Origin: an uncultured Pelagibacteraceae bacterium
Lineage (GTDB): Bacteria > Pseudomonadota > Alphaproteobacteria > Pelagibacterales > Pelagibacteraceae
Direction of reading: 5' to 3'
Assembly (NCBI GenBank): GCA_902607735.1
Contig: CACLLG010000004.1
Coordinates: 1-43,591 of the forward strand
Length of the DNA: 43,591 nt
Every line of letters begins with the position of its first letter. Positions within the stretch are counted from its first letter, which is position 1. Positions 15,009 through 24,763 of the stretch are shown one piece after another. Below the pieces are notes generated by a model. That model worked only from the letters and a program-made list of their open reading frames with translations, had not been told where the DNA came from and made no database searches. The position numbers were made by a program, and so were the translations under genes.

Positions 15009-17075
15009 CTAAGCACCCTCTACTTTTGAAAAATCTATAAAATTATTGTAAGTCTTGCAAAACATTTGTAATAATTCTAAGCGATTTTTTTTTATATCTA
15101 AATTTTCATCATTTACAATTACATTGTCAAAAAAGCTATCTGTAGTCGCTTTTGCTCCCGCTAGCATTCTTAACGTTTCATCATAACTCTCATCTTTTTT
15201 CGTATTTGAAAAATATTGACGTATCTCATTTATTTTATCATACAGATTTTTTTCTTCATCTTTTTTAAATAAAAAAGATTCAGGTTGACCTAAAACTTCT
15301 TTATTTTTAGTTTTTATTTCTTGCTCAATAATATTTGAAGCTCTTTTGTATGCCCCAATAATATTTTTACATATATCTTTAGAAATATTTTTATTAATTA
15401 CTAAACATTTTTTATAAAGTACTAAGAAATCATGGCCTGTATGTGACACATCAACGGCTTCGATAATATCATTTCTTATTTTTTTATCTTTTAAAATATT
15501 TTTGAATCTCTCTCTTAAAAAAATAAGTACTTCTTTAGTAACTGAATTATTTGTAAATTTTACATTTTGTTCTCCATATATAACTATCGAGTAATTAATT
15601 AAATCTTTTAGCTGAACACTTAATTTATTTTCTATTATTATTCTTAATAACCCAATAGCATTTCTTCTTAATGCAAAAGGATCTTTGGAACTTGTTGGTT
15701 TTTCATTTATTCCAAAAAAACCTACCAACATATCAATTTTATCAATTAGAGAAACGGCAACACTAATAGGTTTTTTTGGAACATCGCTATTAATACCAAC
15801 TGGTAAATAATGATCACTAATAGCCATAGAAATTTCATCTTCAAATCCTTGCTCTATTGCAAAATATTTTCCCATTACGCCCTGCAATTCTGGAAACTCT
15901 CCTACTAAATCAGAAACTAAATCAGCTTTACAAATTGATGATGCTATTTCGGTTTTTTCTTTGCTTAAATTTAGTTGTTCAGAAATTAAGCCTGCGAGTT
16001 TTCTTAATCTTTGCGTCCTGTCATAAAATGTTCCCAATTGATTAAAAAAGGACAAATATTTTAATTTACTTACTTGTTTTACAAGACTTTGATTTTTATT
16101 CTTATCCCAAAAAAATTTAGCGTCCGATAATCTTGCTTCAATAACTCTTTGGTTTCCCGTTTTAATATAACCTTTTTTATCTACTAAATTAGCCACTATT
16201 AAAAATAAATTTGTCAATTTTCCATTAGCTTCAAACAGAGGAAAATATTTTTGATGTTGTTGCATAGTAACAATCAAAATTTCTTGCGGAATCTTTAGAT
16301 AGATTGGATCAAATTTACCTAAAATAATATTAGGTTTTTCTACTAAATTGACAACTTCTTCAATTAACTTTTCGTTAAAAGAATTTTTTAATTTTCTTTT
16401 ATTACAAATGCTTTGCATTCTTTTTATCATTAAACTTTTTCTTTTATCTTGATCTAAAATAATATTTTCAGAATTAAGAATGCTTAAGTAAGATTTAAAA
16501 TTGTTTACTTTTTTTATTTTTTCCTTGTTGGTTCCATCTATTGATATTAAATCACCACTTTGAATATGGAAAAATTTAAAACTAATTACTTTTTTATTAA
16601 ATATTGCTATTATGGATTTTAATGGTCTACCCCAACTCAAATTATAAATAGACCATCTCATTGATTTTTTCCACGAGTAGTTTAGCAAAGTTTCGGGTAT
16701 AATCGACTGCAGTTCTGTTAGAATATCTATTACTTTTGGTTTAGTCTCAGCAAAATAAAATTCTCCATTTTCAATTTTTTTTTTATATATATTTTGCTTA
16801 TCTAAATTATTTGATTTAATAAAACCTTCAAGTGCTGACTGGGGTGCATTAATTTTTGGTCCTTTTATAACTTTTTTTTTCTGTTCTATCTTCTCAGGAA
16901 TGCCATCTATAAAAAAAACAAGTCTTTTTGGAGTTGAAAAAGATTTGCTTGATTTAAAATTAATTTCTTTTTTTTTTAATTTTTCATCAATTATTTTTTT
17001 TATTTTTTCTCTTGCATCAACCTGAAGTCTTGCCGGAATTTCTTCACTAAATAATTCTATAAATAATTCTGCCAT
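15009..17075 (-). CDS. glyS: glycyl-tRNA synthetase beta subunit
   Basis: A 688-aa beta subunit of the bacterial heterotetrameric glycyl-tRNA synthetase, of normal length. It starts with the family N-terminus AELFIELFSEEIPARLQ and has TPKRLVFFI at about 48-56. The central segment has MQQHQKYFPLF, an HD-type region (about 330-480) with KADLVSDLVGEFPELQGVMG and ISDHYLPVG, and SLIDKIDMLVGFF. The C-terminal tRNA-binding part follows, with FALRRNAIGLLRI. The beta subunit binds tRNA-Gly and is needed for charging by the alpha subunit. It begins 3 bases after glyQ, and its stop abuts the ppdK start. Confidence 0.95.
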   Translation of the reverse strand: MAELFIELFSEEIPARLQVDAREKIKKIIDEKLKKKEINFKSSKSFSTPKRLVFFIDGIPEKIEQKKKVIKGPKINAPQSALEGFIKSNNLDKQNIYKKKIENGEFYFAETKPKVIDILTELQSIIPETLLNYSWKKSMRWSIYNLSWGRPLKSIIAIFNKKVISFKFFHIQSGDLISIDGTNKEKIKKVNNFKSYLSILNSENIILDQDKRKSLMIKRMQSICNKRKLKNSFNEKLIEEVVNLVEKPNIILGKFDPIYLKIPQEILIVTMQQHQKYFPLFEANGKLTNLFLIVANLVDKKGYIKTGNQRVIEARLSDAKFFWDKNKNQSLVKQVSKLKYLSFFNQLGTFYDRTQRLRKLAGLISEQLNLSKEKTEIASSICKADLVSDLVGEFPELQGVMGKYFAIEQGFEDEISMAISDHYLPVGINSDVPKKPISVAVSLIDKIDMLVGFFGINEKPTSSKDPFALRRNAIGLLRIIIENKLSVQLKDLINYSIVIYGEQNVKFTNNSVTKEVLIFLRERFKNILKDKKIRNDIIEAVDVSHTGHDFLVLYKKCLVINKNISKDICKNIIGAYKRASNIIEQEIKTKNKEVLGQPESFLFKKDEEKNLYDKINEIRQYFSNTKKDESYDETLRMLAGAKATTDSFFDNVIVNDENLDIKKNRLELLQMFCKTYNNFIDFSKVEGA

Positions 17076-17078
17076 TAT

Positions 17079-17972
17079 TTATTTTTGACTTTCTAACCAA
17101 CCTTGCCCGGAACCTTTGGCTAATTCTCTTATCCTGGAAATATACTCGGTTCTTTGTGCTACTCCTATAACTCCTCGAGCGTCTAAAAGGTTAAAAATAT
17201 GACTAGCTTTTAAGCACTGATCATATGCTGGTAAAGGAAGTTTTTTTTCTAACAAAGATTTGCACTCGGATTCTGCGATTTCGAAATTTTTTAATAAGTA
17301 TTCTGTATTAGCAAACTCAAAGTTATAAGCTGAATATTCTTTCTCAGCTTGATGAAAAACATCCTTGTATTTTACTCCATCATCATTCCAAATAAGTTCA
17401 AATACATTATTTTTAGCTTGAGTAAACATACATATTCTTTCCAATCCATATGTTAACTCGACTGAAACAGGTTTACATTCAATTCCTGCCATTTGTTGAA
17501 AATATGTGAATTGAGTAATTTCCATTCCATCACACCATACCTCCCAGCCTCGACCTGCAGCTCCAAGTGTTGGGCTTTCCCAATCGTCCTCGACAAGTCT
17601 TATGTCATGTTCTTTATGATTTATTCCTATTTTTGATAAACTGTTTAAAAAAACTTTTTTAATGTCATCTGGAGAAGGTTTAATTATAACTTGAAATTGG
17701 TAGTAATGTTGTAAGCGATTAGGATTTTTTCCATATCTTCCATCTGCAGGTCTTCTTGATGGTTGAACATATGCTGCTTTCCAGGGTTTTGGTCCTAGAG
17801 AACGTAATGTTGTAGCTGGATGAAAAGTTCCGGCTCCTACTTCTATATCATAAGGTTGTAATATCACACACCCATAATCTCCCCAAAATTTTTGTAAATT
17901 TAATATTGTTTCTTGAAAATTTACGGGAGTAGGTTTTCCTTTTTTTTTGCTTAATTTATTTTTTTTGGGCAT
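17079..17972 (-). CDS. glyQ: glycyl-tRNA synthetase alpha subunit
   Basis: A 297-aa catalytic subunit that activates glycine with ATP. The class II core is clear: [18 protein letters not shown] at about 18-35, [64 protein letters not shown] and GLERICMF. A Lys-rich N-terminal tail of about 15 residues precedes the usual start; no nearer Met is available, so the tail is probably real. It abuts the sppA stop (17973) and precedes glyS by 3 bases, the standard glyQS pair. Confidence 0.96.
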   Translation of the reverse strand: MPKKNKLSKKKGKPTPVNFQETILNLQKFWGDYGCVILQPYDIEVGAGTFHPATTLRSLGPKPWKAAYVQPSRRPADGRYGKNPNRLQHYYQFQVIIKPSPDDIKKVFLNSLSKIGINHKEHDIRLVEDDWESPTLGAAGRGWEVWCDGMEITQFTYFQQMAGIECKPVSVELTYGLERICMFTQAKNNVFELIWNDDGVKYKDVFHQAEKEYSAYNFEFANTEYLLKNFEIAESECKSLLEKKLPLPAYDQCLKASHIFNLLDARGVIGVAQRTEYISRIRELAKGSGQGWLESQK

Positions 17973-18794
17973 TTATAAACCAAATTTTTGCCATTGAGCT
18001 CTTTCCTCTAAAACATTTGCAATACTGTCAATTTGATTATCAAGTGATGCTGATAACTTTTTAGCTATAAAGCTCTTTGGTTTTTCAAGTTTTTTAATTA
18101 CAACATCTTCGCCAAATTTTTCTCTTAAAATTTGCTCAGCATTACCAATTCCATCTATTAACCCTAATTTTAAAGAAGCAGAACCTGACCAAAACTCTCC
18201 TGTAAAAGTATTATTTTTTTCAGTATCTAAGAGTTTTGAGCCTCTACTAGATTTAACAACATTTATAAAATCTGAGTGTAGCTCTAATTGTATTTTTTTT
18301 AATCTTTGAATATCCTCTTCTTTTTCCTCTTTAAAAGGATCTAGAGTACTCTTGTTTTTACCTGCAGTATAAACTCTTCTTTCTACACCAATTTTTTTAA
18401 TAGCATCCTGAAATCCAAAAGACGCAGAAATAACTCCTATTGAACCTACAATTGAACTTGAATTCGCATAAATTTCGTCTCCTGCACAAGCTATAAGATA
18501 TCCTCCTGATGCAGCCACATCTTCAGCAAATACTAAAACTTTCTTTTTATTTTTTTTTGCTTGTTTTTTTATATAACTATAAATTAAATGTGATTGGACT
18601 GGGGATCCACCTGGGGAGTTTATTGATACTGCTATTGCTAAAGCTTTTTTAATAGAAAAGGCTTTATCAATAATTTCTTGTTGACCAGCAAAGTTTATGC
18701 CCTGCTTAAATCTTCCTACGGATCCAATAATCCCAGATAATCTAATATGAGGAACTATTTTTTTCTTTTTAAAAATTTTAAAAATTGAAAACAT
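17973..18794 (-). CDS. sppA: SppA-type S49 serine peptidase (short form)
   Basis: A 273-aa short S49 peptidase that degrades cleaved signal peptides and other membrane-associated peptides. The nucleophile is S96 in EDVAASGGYLIACAGD, and the probable general-base Lys is K148 in YTAGKNKSTLDPF, 52 residues later, the same spacing as in Bacillus SppA. SINSPGGSP and SSIVGSIGVI are also typical. The N-terminus (MFSIFKIFKKKK) is short, hydrophobic then basic, with no real signal anchor, so the enzyme is cytoplasmic or peripheral. It heads the sppA-glyQ-glyS-ppdK operon. A TATATA box 7 bases before the ATG suggests a leaderless message. Confidence 0.88.
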   Translation of the reverse strand: MFSIFKIFKKKKIVPHIRLSGIIGSVGRFKQGINFAGQQEIIDKAFSIKKALAIAVSINSPGGSPVQSHLIYSYIKKQAKKNKKKVLVFAEDVAASGGYLIACAGDEIYANSSSIVGSIGVISASFGFQDAIKKIGVERRVYTAGKNKSTLDPFKEEKEEDIQRLKKIQLELHSDFINVVKSSRGSKLLDTEKNNTFTGEFWSGSASLKLGLIDGIGNAEQILREKFGEDVVIKKLEKPKSFIAKKLSASLDNQIDSIANVLEERAQWQKFGL

Positions 18795-18801
18795 TTGATG
18801 A

Positions 18802-18807
18802 TATATA
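18802..18807 (-). promoter_or_regulatory. Candidate -10 box for leaderless sppA transcription
   Basis: TATATA on the minus strand ends 7 bases before the sppA ATG (18794). A normal start-site distance from such a box would place transcription start at or next to the A of the ATG. No Shine-Dalgarno is seen. Only the position and sequence support this; poly-AT DNA makes chance matches common. Confidence 0.4.
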
Positions 18808-18934
18808 TTCTAATTATCATAGTTTTTAGATCCTTTGAAAGTTTAAGTAAAGTTTTAAAGCTACCTTAGGTTGTAATTTTTTAGGTGCGTCACTAGTGAT
18901 CTAAAAGAGTTTTTTTTAATACGAAAATAAAAGC

Positions 18935-18940
18935 TATAAT
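18935..18940 (+). promoter_or_regulatory. Consensus -10 box (TATAAT) for leaderless ispB transcription
   Basis: A perfect TATAAT ends 7 bases before the ATG at 18948. The expected transcription start falls on or beside the ATG, so the message would have no leader, and no Shine-Dalgarno is present. A T-rich run at 18911-18917 sits where a weak -35 would be. The ispB start codon is secure from the conserved MGLVIPL N-terminus. Confidence 0.5.
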
Positions 18941-18947
18941 TATTTAC

Positions 18948-19961
18948 ATGGGATTAGTAATACCTTTAAAAAAAGAAATAGATAATTCTTATAATGAGCT
19001 AAAAAATCTTGTTGGAAATAGGTTAGACAATGTAAACCAACAAATAAAGTATAGCCTAGCAAGTGAAATAAATCTTATACATAAAATGACAAGTTACCAC
19101 TTAAAAGCTGGTGGAAAAAGAATCAGACCCTTGTTGACATTAGCTTCAGCAAAACTATGTGGTTATAGAGAAGGAAATAGAGATGTAAATTTAGCTGCCT
19201 GCGTTGAACTAATTCATAATGCTACCCTGTTGCATGATGATGTAATTGATAATAGTGAAATTCGTCGAGGTAATAAAACTTCAAATACTATTTGGGGCAA
19301 TCAATCTTCAATATTAGTTGGAGATTACTTATTCAGTCGCTGTTTTGAAATGATGGTAGCGGATGGTTCTATAGAAATATTAAAATTATTATCTTCAACT
19401 TCTTCAAGAATAGCCCAAGGTGAAGTTTTGCAATTAGAGTATAAAGGAGAAATAGATATACTAGAAGAAACTTACTTTGATATTATAAATTCAAAAACTG
19501 CTGCATTGTTTGCGGCAGCCACAAAAGTAGGAGCCTGCATAAGTGATAGGAGTAAAAAAGAAAAGAAAGCTTTAGAATCATATGGAAGAAATCTTGGTCT
19601 TGCATTTCAAATTGCGGATGATGCTTTAGATTATTATTCCACTAAAACTATATTTGGTAAAGAAATTGGTAAAGATTTTTTTGAGGGAAAAGTAACTTTA
19701 CCTATAATATTTTTGTGTCAAAAAGTTAATAAAAACGAAAAATTATATTTAGAAAAAATTTTTAAAAAAAAAACCCGTACAAAACTAGATTTTAATGAAA
19801 TACAAAACTTAATTAAAAAATATAATTCTATAAGTTCTTGTTTCAAACGAGCAGAACATTTTGTTAATATTTCCTACAATGCCTTAAATATTTTCACTCC
19901 TTCAGTGGAAAAAACAATTTTACAAAATTTGACTTCTTATAGTTTAGAAAGATCTTTTTAA
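18948..19961 (+). CDS. ispB: long-chain polyprenyl diphosphate synthase (octaprenyl/decaprenyl type)
   Basis: A 337-aa trans-prenyltransferase that extends farnesyl diphosphate with isopentenyl units to the ubiquinone side chain. The first Asp-rich motif is D97-D98-x2-D101 (LLHDDVIDNSEIRRG) and the second is D224-D225-x2-D228 (QIADDALDYY). GGKRIRP at about 55-61 binds diphosphate. Small A92, five residues before the first motif, leaves room for a long chain, unlike the Tyr at that position in the IspA-type gene of this window. It is monocistronic on the plus strand and divergent from sppA. Its TAA shares TTAA (19958-19961) with the convergent pdxH stop. The exact product length is not readable. 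Confidence 0.9.
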   Translation: MGLVIPLKKEIDNSYNELKNLVGNRLDNVNQQIKYSLASEINLIHKMTSYHLKAGGKRIRPLLTLASAKLCGYREGNRDVNLAACVELIHNATLLHDDVIDNSEIRRGNKTSNTIWGNQSSILVGDYLFSRCFEMMVADGSIEILKLLSSTSSRIAQGEVLQLEYKGEIDILEETYFDIINSKTAALFAAATKVGACISDRSKKEKKALESYGRNLGLAFQIADDALDYYSTKTIFGKEIGKDFFEGKVTLPIIFLCQKVNKNEKLYLEKIFKKKTRTKLDFNEIQNLIKKYNSISSCFKRAEHFVNISYNALNIFTPSVEKTILQNLTSYSLERSF

Positions 19962-20581
19962 GGGTATAAAATTTCTTTTTTCCAAGTATTTGAAACTTTT
20001 TTATATCTAAGTCTTTCATGAATTCTGTATTGATCTCCCAACCAAAATTCAATTAAAGATGGATTCAGACACCATCCAGACCAATGTTGAGGTCTTGGGA
20101 CATTTTTTTCATTTTTATATTTTTTTTTAAATTCTTCAATTTTTTTTAATAGTTCTGCTTTTTCTTTCATAACTCTTGATTGGTCTGATGCCCACGCACC
20201 AATTTTACTTTCATAGGGCCTGCTACCAAAATAATCATCAGCTTCTTCATCACTTACCTGATTTATACTTCCAAAAATTCTTATTTGTCTTTGAAGGCTT
20301 TTCCAATGAAAGCACATTTCTGCTTTTGGATTTTTTTTAAGATCGTTACTTTTTGGACTATTTAAATTTGTGTAAAAAACAAATCCTTTTTTACTCAATC
20401 CTTTTAAAAGAACCATTCTTACGCTTGGTTCATTTTTACTGTTTGATGTAGCCAAAGATAGTGCGTTTGGATCGTTTATCTCCTTTTTTGTGGCTTCAGC
20501 CAGCCATATTGTAAATAACGCCAATGGATCTTCTAAGTCCTTAAAACAAGAGTCCAGTCCTAATGAGTTTTTTTGATTCAT
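19958..20581 (-). CDS. pdxH: pyridoxamine/pyridoxine 5'-phosphate oxidase
   Basis: Uses FMN and oxygen to make pyridoxal 5'-phosphate. I place the start at the ATG at 20579-20581, giving 207 aa. The frame is open to 20656, but the extra 25 residues would overlap the divergent aroC start and are unlike the family. Motifs: DPLALFTIWLAEA, NALSLATSNSKNEPSVRMVL (FMN site), GFVFYTNLNSPKSNDL, AEMCFHWKSLQRQIR, RPYESKIGAWASDQS, and the C-terminal WCLNPSLIEFW and RIHERLRY. Only 34 bases separate its start from that of aroC. The stop codon lies in the TTAA shared with ispB. Confidence 0.93.
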   Translation of the reverse strand: MNQKNSLGLDSCFKDLEDPLALFTIWLAEATKKEINDPNALSLATSNSKNEPSVRMVLLKGLSKKGFVFYTNLNSPKSNDLKKNPKAEMCFHWKSLQRQIRIFGSINQVSDEEADDYFGSRPYESKIGAWASDQSRVMKEKAELLKKIEEFKKKYKNEKNVPRPQHWSGWCLNPSLIEFWLGDQYRIHERLRYKKVSNTWKKEILYP

Positions 20582-20601
20582 AAAATAGTCAAAATATTCT
20601 A

Positions 20602-20607
20602 TATAAT
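20602..20607 (+). promoter_or_regulatory. Consensus -10 box (TATAAT) for leaderless aroC transcription
   Basis: TATAAT lies 8 bases before the aroC ATG (20616) within the 34-base gap to pdxH. Transcription would begin at or next to the start codon. No Shine-Dalgarno is seen. A TTCATA at 20577-20582 is a possible -35 with a long 19-base spacer. Confidence 0.45.
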
Positions 20608-20615
20608 ATAATCTA

Positions 20616-21698
20616 ATGTCATTTAATACTTTTGGAAAGATATTTCGTTTTAGCACATGGGGAGAATCTCATGGTGTTGCCATAGGATGTGTAGTGGACG
20701 GTTGTCCACCCAATATACCTATATCCGAAAAAGAAATTCAGGCAGATATGAATCGTAGACGCCCTGGAAAATCCAAGTTCACTTCACAAAGAAAGGAATC
20801 GGATAAGGTAGAAATATTATCAGGTATTTTTCAAGGTAAAACTACCGGTACACCAATTTCTATGATTATTTATAATAAAGATTCACGATCGAGAGATTAC
20901 GAAACCATAAAAGATAAATTTAGACCAGGCCATGCTGATTACACTTATTTTCTAAAATATGGAATAAGAGATTACCGTGGTGGAGGTAGACAATCTGCCA
21001 GGGAAACAGCATCTAGGGTAGCGGCAGGTGCAATCGCTAGAATTGTTTTAAATAAAATAATTGGAAAAAAATTTAAAATTACTGGAGCTGTTATACAACT
21101 AGGCGTTCTTGGTTGTAATAAAAAGAATTGGAATGAAAAAGAAATAAGAAAAAATCCATTTTTTTGTCCTGATAAAAAATCAATTAAATTATGGGAAAAA
21201 TATTTGCTTGCAGTAAGAAAAGCTGGTTCATCTTGTGGAGCCATAATTGAACTAAGGGCAACTGGAGTGCCAGTAGGTTTAGGAGCTCCTATTTACTCTA
21301 AATTAGATGCTGATATCGCAAGTGCATTGATGAGTATAAATGCTGTTAAAGGTGTAAATATAGGAGCCGGAATGAATTCTGCTTTTTTAAGCGGAGAAGA
21401 TAATTCTGATGAAATAAGAAATATTTCGCGTAAAGTAAAATTTAAATCTAACAATGCAGGAGGTATATTAGGCGGTATATCTTCTGGTCAGGATATTATT
21501 GCATCATTTTCAGTAAAACCCACCTCATCAATTTTAAGTTCTAGACAAACTATAAATAAAAAAGGCAAAAATACGAAAATTTCTGTAAGAGGCAGACATG
21601 ATCCTTGCGTTGGAATTAGAGCAGTACCAATCGGTGAAGCGATGCTATCCTGCGTTTTATTAGATCATTACCTTATGCACAAAGCACAATGTGGTTAA
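20616..21698 (+). CDS. aroC: chorismate synthase
   Basis: A 360-aa enzyme converting 5-enolpyruvylshikimate 3-phosphate to chorismate with reduced FMN, the last shared step of aromatic amino acid and folate precursor synthesis. The start is firm from [20 protein letters not shown]. Other signatures are [83 protein letters not shown] and [14 protein letters not shown]. Length is normal. It is divergent from pdxH. Its TAA shares the TTAA at 21695-21698 with the convergent dxs. Confidence 0.96.
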   Translation: MSFNTFGKIFRFSTWGESHGVAIGCVVDGCPPNIPISEKEIQADMNRRRPGKSKFTSQRKESDKVEILSGIFQGKTTGTPISMIIYNKDSRSRDYETIKDKFRPGHADYTYFLKYGIRDYRGGGRQSARETASRVAAGAIARIVLNKIIGKKFKITGAVIQLGVLGCNKKNWNEKEIRKNPFFCPDKKSIKLWEKYLLAVRKAGSSCGAIIELRATGVPVGLGAPIYSKLDADIASALMSINAVKGVNIGAGMNSAFLSGEDNSDEIRNISRKVKFKSNNAGGILGGISSGQDIIASFSVKPTSSILSSRQTINKKGKNTKISVRGRHDPCVGIRAVPIGEAMLSCVLLDHYLMHKAQCG

Positions 21699-23620
21699 GA
21701 AAGTTTTTTTATTGTATTTTTTGCTACAATAACATTAGATTTTAAAACATCTTCAACTTTTTCAACAATGCTATCGCAATCTAATCCAGCTTTTTTATAC
21801 ATTTCTTCTGGTGTATCTTGATCCAAAAATTTATCTGGTAAAATCATAGTTCTCATTTTTAAACCTTTATCAAAAACTCCTCTTTCAGAAAGGATTTGCA
21901 TAACATGAGAACCAAATCCTCCTATTGATCCTTCTTCGATTGTAATTAATGCTTCATGATTAATACTTAAATCCATAATTAACTTTTCATCAATAGGTTT
22001 AGCAAATCTTGCATCAGCAACTGTTACGGAAATTCCTTTAGCTTCTAATTTTTTTGAAGCTTTTAAGCACTCTTGTAATCTTGCTCCAAAGTTAAGTATT
22101 GCAATTTTTCTGCCTTCTTTAATAATTCTTCCTTTTCCAATTTCTAATACTTCTTCAATATTGGGTAATTCTATTCCAATGCCGTGTCCCCTAGGATATC
22201 TGAATGCAGAAGGTCGGTCATTTATACTTACCGCAGTATTTACCATTCTTACTAATTCGGCTTCATCACTCGCTGCCATAACAACAAAATTTGGTAAAGT
22301 AGCTAGGTAAGTAATATCAAAAGATCCTGCATGTGTAGGTCCGTCTGCCCCAACTAGACCTGCTCTGTCTATTGCAAATCTTACTGGAAGTTTTTGTATA
22401 GCAACATCATGCACAACTTGGTCATAAGCTCTTTGTAGAAACGTGGAATAAATTGCAGCAAAAGGTTTATATCCTTCGGTCGCTAAACCCGCTGAAAATG
22501 TCACAGCGTGTTGTTCTGCTATTCCTACATCAAACATTCTGTCTGGAAATTTTTTTCCAAAAATATCCATACCGGTGCCTGATGGCATAGCTCCAGTAAT
22601 TCCTATAATTTTTGTATCATTCTCCGCATGTTTAACTAAAGTGTCGGCAAATACTTTGGTATATGATGGAATATTAGACTTCGATTTAGATTGTTCTCCT
22701 GTTACTACATTAAATTTACTAACTCCATGATATTTGTCTCTAGAGTCTTCAGCTGGTTTATATCCTTTTCCTTTTTTTGTAACCGCATGAATTAAAATAG
22801 GTCCATCGTATTTTGAGTTTTTAGCATTATTTAAAATAGGAATTAAACTATCTAAATCGTGACCATTTATTGGTCCAATATAATAAAAACCTAATTCATT
22901 AAAAAGCGTACCACCTGATACTATATCTCTAATGAACTCTTCAGCTTTGCCTGCTTTGTCTTTAAATTTTTTTGAAAATGCAGATGTAATATATTTCACT
23001 GTTTTTCTAAAACCAAAATAAGTCTTTCCAGATAATAATCTAGCCAAATAAGAGCTCATAGCTCCGACAGGTCTTGCTATTGACATATCATTATCATTAA
23101 GTATTACAATTAATTTTGATTTCATTGCGCCTGCATTATTCATTGCTTCGTAAGCCATGCCAGCACTCATCGCACCATCTCCAATTACTGCAACAACATG
23201 GTTAGAATTATTTGATAGACTTTTTGCAACAGCCATTCCTAATGTAGAAGAAATTGAAGTTGAACTATGTGCGGCGCCAAATGGATCATATTCACTTTCT
23301 GATCTCTTAGTAAAACCAGAAAGGCCATCACCTTTTCTTAGCGTTCTGATTTTATCTTTTCTCCCTGTTATAATTTTATGAGGATATGCTTGGTGACCAA
23401 CGTCCCAGACCAATTTATCTTTTGGTGTATCGAAGACATAATGTAGCGCAACGGTTAATTCAACCACACCTAAACCAGCACCAAGATGTCCTCCTGTTGT
23501 TGAAACAACATCAATTAATTCTTCTCTAAGTTCTTTCGATAACTGTTTAAGGTCCTGCCTTTTCAATTTCCTTAAATCGCTCGGGTATTTTATTTTCTCT
23601 AATAATTTTTTTTTAATCAT
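21695..23620 (-). CDS. dxs: 1-deoxy-D-xylulose-5-phosphate synthase
   Basis: A 641-aa thiamine diphosphate enzyme condensing pyruvate with glyceraldehyde 3-phosphate, the entry step of the MEP isoprenoid pathway. Motifs: [20 protein letters not shown] near 40, [16 protein letters not shown], the ThDP/metal site [18 protein letters not shown], then [34 protein letters not shown] with the catalytic Glu, and [14 protein letters not shown]. It follows ispA directly (TAGATG junction), so xseB-ispA-dxs form one operon producing farnesyl precursors. Pyruvate made by the PPDK of this window is one substrate of Dxs. Confidence 0.96.
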   Translation of the reverse strand: MIKKKLLEKIKYPSDLRKLKRQDLKQLSKELREELIDVVSTTGGHLGAGLGVVELTVALHYVFDTPKDKLVWDVGHQAYPHKIITGRKDKIRTLRKGDGLSGFTKRSESEYDPFGAAHSSTSISSTLGMAVAKSLSNNSNHVVAVIGDGAMSAGMAYEAMNNAGAMKSKLIVILNDNDMSIARPVGAMSSYLARLLSGKTYFGFRKTVKYITSAFSKKFKDKAGKAEEFIRDIVSGGTLFNELGFYYIGPINGHDLDSLIPILNNAKNSKYDGPILIHAVTKKGKGYKPAEDSRDKYHGVSKFNVVTGEQSKSKSNIPSYTKVFADTLVKHAENDTKIIGITGAMPSGTGMDIFGKKFPDRMFDVGIAEQHAVTFSAGLATEGYKPFAAIYSTFLQRAYDQVVHDVAIQKLPVRFAIDRAGLVGADGPTHAGSFDITYLATLPNFVVMAASDEAELVRMVNTAVSINDRPSAFRYPRGHGIGIELPNIEEVLEIGKGRIIKEGRKIAILNFGARLQECLKASKKLEAKGISVTVADARFAKPIDEKLIMDLSINHEALITIEEGSIGGFGSHVMQILSERGVFDKGLKMRTMILPDKFLDQDTPEEMYKKAGLDCDSIVEKVEDVLKSNVIVAKNTIKKLS

Positions 23621-24505
23621 CTAAAATTTTCTATCCAATATAAATTCTACTGATTGTAATAAATCATCAGATTTAATACCATAATTTTCGATTTTTTTAT
23701 TTATTTTATTTTTTAAATTATTCGCAAAAATTAAAGTTTCTTTATAACCGAGCAAATTAATTAATGTTGGTTTGCCTTCATTTTTATAAATTTTACTGGT
23801 TTTTCTTACATTTTGACTATCTTCTTTAAAATCAATTAAATCATCAACAATTTGGAATAATAAACCAATATCATGACCAATATCTCTCAATATTTTTCTT
23901 TTTTTTAAATTTTGTTCCTTAATAATTCCAACTGCTTCACAACAAAAAGCAAATAATTTTCCTGTTTTTTTGTTTTGTATATCAATAATTTTTTTTTTCG
24001 ATATTCCTCTGTTTTCTAAAGTAAGATCAAGATATTGCCCTCCTGCAAGTCCTAAAAAACCTGAATAAGTTGCCAAAGATGTTATTAGTTCATTTTTTAC
24101 TTTTGAAGAAAGTTTCAAATTTTTACTTGATAAAATTTCAAATGCTAAGGTTAACAATGAATTACCTGCTAGGATTGCTGTAAATTCATTAAATTTTTTA
24201 TGAGTAGATAATTTACCTCTTCTCATGTCGTCATTATCCATTGCTGGCAAATCATCGTGTATTAATGAATAAGAATGTATACACTCTACAGCCGCCCCTA
24301 TTATTATTAGTTTTTTATAATTTATGTTAAAAATTTTTCCAGTATTAACTATAATTGCAGGTCTAAATCTTTTTCCGCCTGAAAAAACACTATACTCCAT
24401 GGATTTAATTAAATTTGAATATTTTTTTTTCTTCAAAAAGATTTTTCTCAAATAATTATTTGTGTCATCAGCAATACGATTAAGTTTCTTTGAAAAATTT
24501 TGCAT
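23621..24505 (-). CDS. ispA: farnesyl/geranyl diphosphate synthase (IspA type)
   Basis: A short-chain trans-prenyltransferase making farnesyl diphosphate. With the ATG at 24503-24505 it has 294 aa. A TTG 45 bases upstream (24550) would extend it into xseB, and the family alignment favours the ATG. Motifs: GGKRFRP, first Asp-rich motif IHDDLPAMDNDDMRRG with the two-residue insert of bacterial FPP synthases, GGQYLDL, and second motif LLFQIVDDLIDF. Tyr five residues before the first motif (SYSLIHDD) is the aromatic stop for short chains. It lies between xseB (22-base gap) and dxs (0-base gap). Together with ispB it covers quinone side-chain synthesis. Confidence 0.92.
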   Translation of the reverse strand: MQNFSKKLNRIADDTNNYLRKIFLKKKKYSNLIKSMEYSVFSGGKRFRPAIIVNTGKIFNINYKKLIIIGAAVECIHSYSLIHDDLPAMDNDDMRRGKLSTHKKFNEFTAILAGNSLLTLAFEILSSKNLKLSSKVKNELITSLATYSGFLGLAGGQYLDLTLENRGISKKKIIDIQNKKTGKLFAFCCEAVGIIKEQNLKKRKILRDIGHDIGLLFQIVDDLIDFKEDSQNVRKTSKIYKNEGKPTLINLLGYKETLIFANNLKNKINKKIENYGIKSDDLLQSVEFILDRKF

Positions 24506-24527
24506 TAAATAATTGTCAGTTTTGGGA

Positions 24528-24755
24528 TTACAATTCTTTCTTATTATCAAAATTGGAGCTTTTAATTTCTTTAGCTTTTTTTTTAAATTCTTCTTGAATA
24601 TGGTAATTTAATTCCATCATTCTATTATACTTATCCATTGATTCCTCAAGATTTGTTTCATTATTTTCTAGATTTGTAATGATTTCTTTGATTTCATTTT
24701 GGGCTTCTTTTATTGATTTTGCTCTTATATCTGCTGGAATATTTTTTAATTTCAT
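24528..24755 (-). CDS. xseB: exodeoxyribonuclease VII small subunit
   Basis: A 75-aa protein, the standard XseB size. Its core, NEIKEIITNLENNETNLEES followed by MDKYNRMMELNYHIQEEFKKK, matches the conserved LE-x-LEESL-x-Y-x-x-G/M-x-L coiled-coil pattern. Several copies bind the XseA large subunit to form exonuclease VII, which degrades single-stranded DNA. XseA is not in this window. It is the first gene of xseB-ispA-dxs, a common bacterial arrangement. Only 25 bases separate its ATG from the divergent Sua5 ATG. Confidence 0.85.
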   Translation of the reverse strand: MKLKNIPADIRAKSIKEAQNEIKEIITNLENNETNLEESMDKYNRMMELNYHIQEEFKKKAKEIKSSNFDNKKEL

Positions 24756-24763
24756 AATATATC

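Noticed and set aside
18890..18899. TCACTAGTGA, a perfect 10-base palindrome between sppA and ispB
   Set aside because: It is short, isolated and does not extend; without conservation data it is not distinguishable from chance.
20582..20656. 25-residue N-terminal extension of pdxH
   Set aside because: It would overlap the aroC start region, and the family begins at the ATG at 20579-20581; length and motifs fit without it.
24506..24550. Upstream TTG start for ispA
   Set aside because: It overlaps the end of xseB, and the extra 15 residues are unlike the family. The ATG at 24503-24505 gives the expected distance to GGKRFRP.
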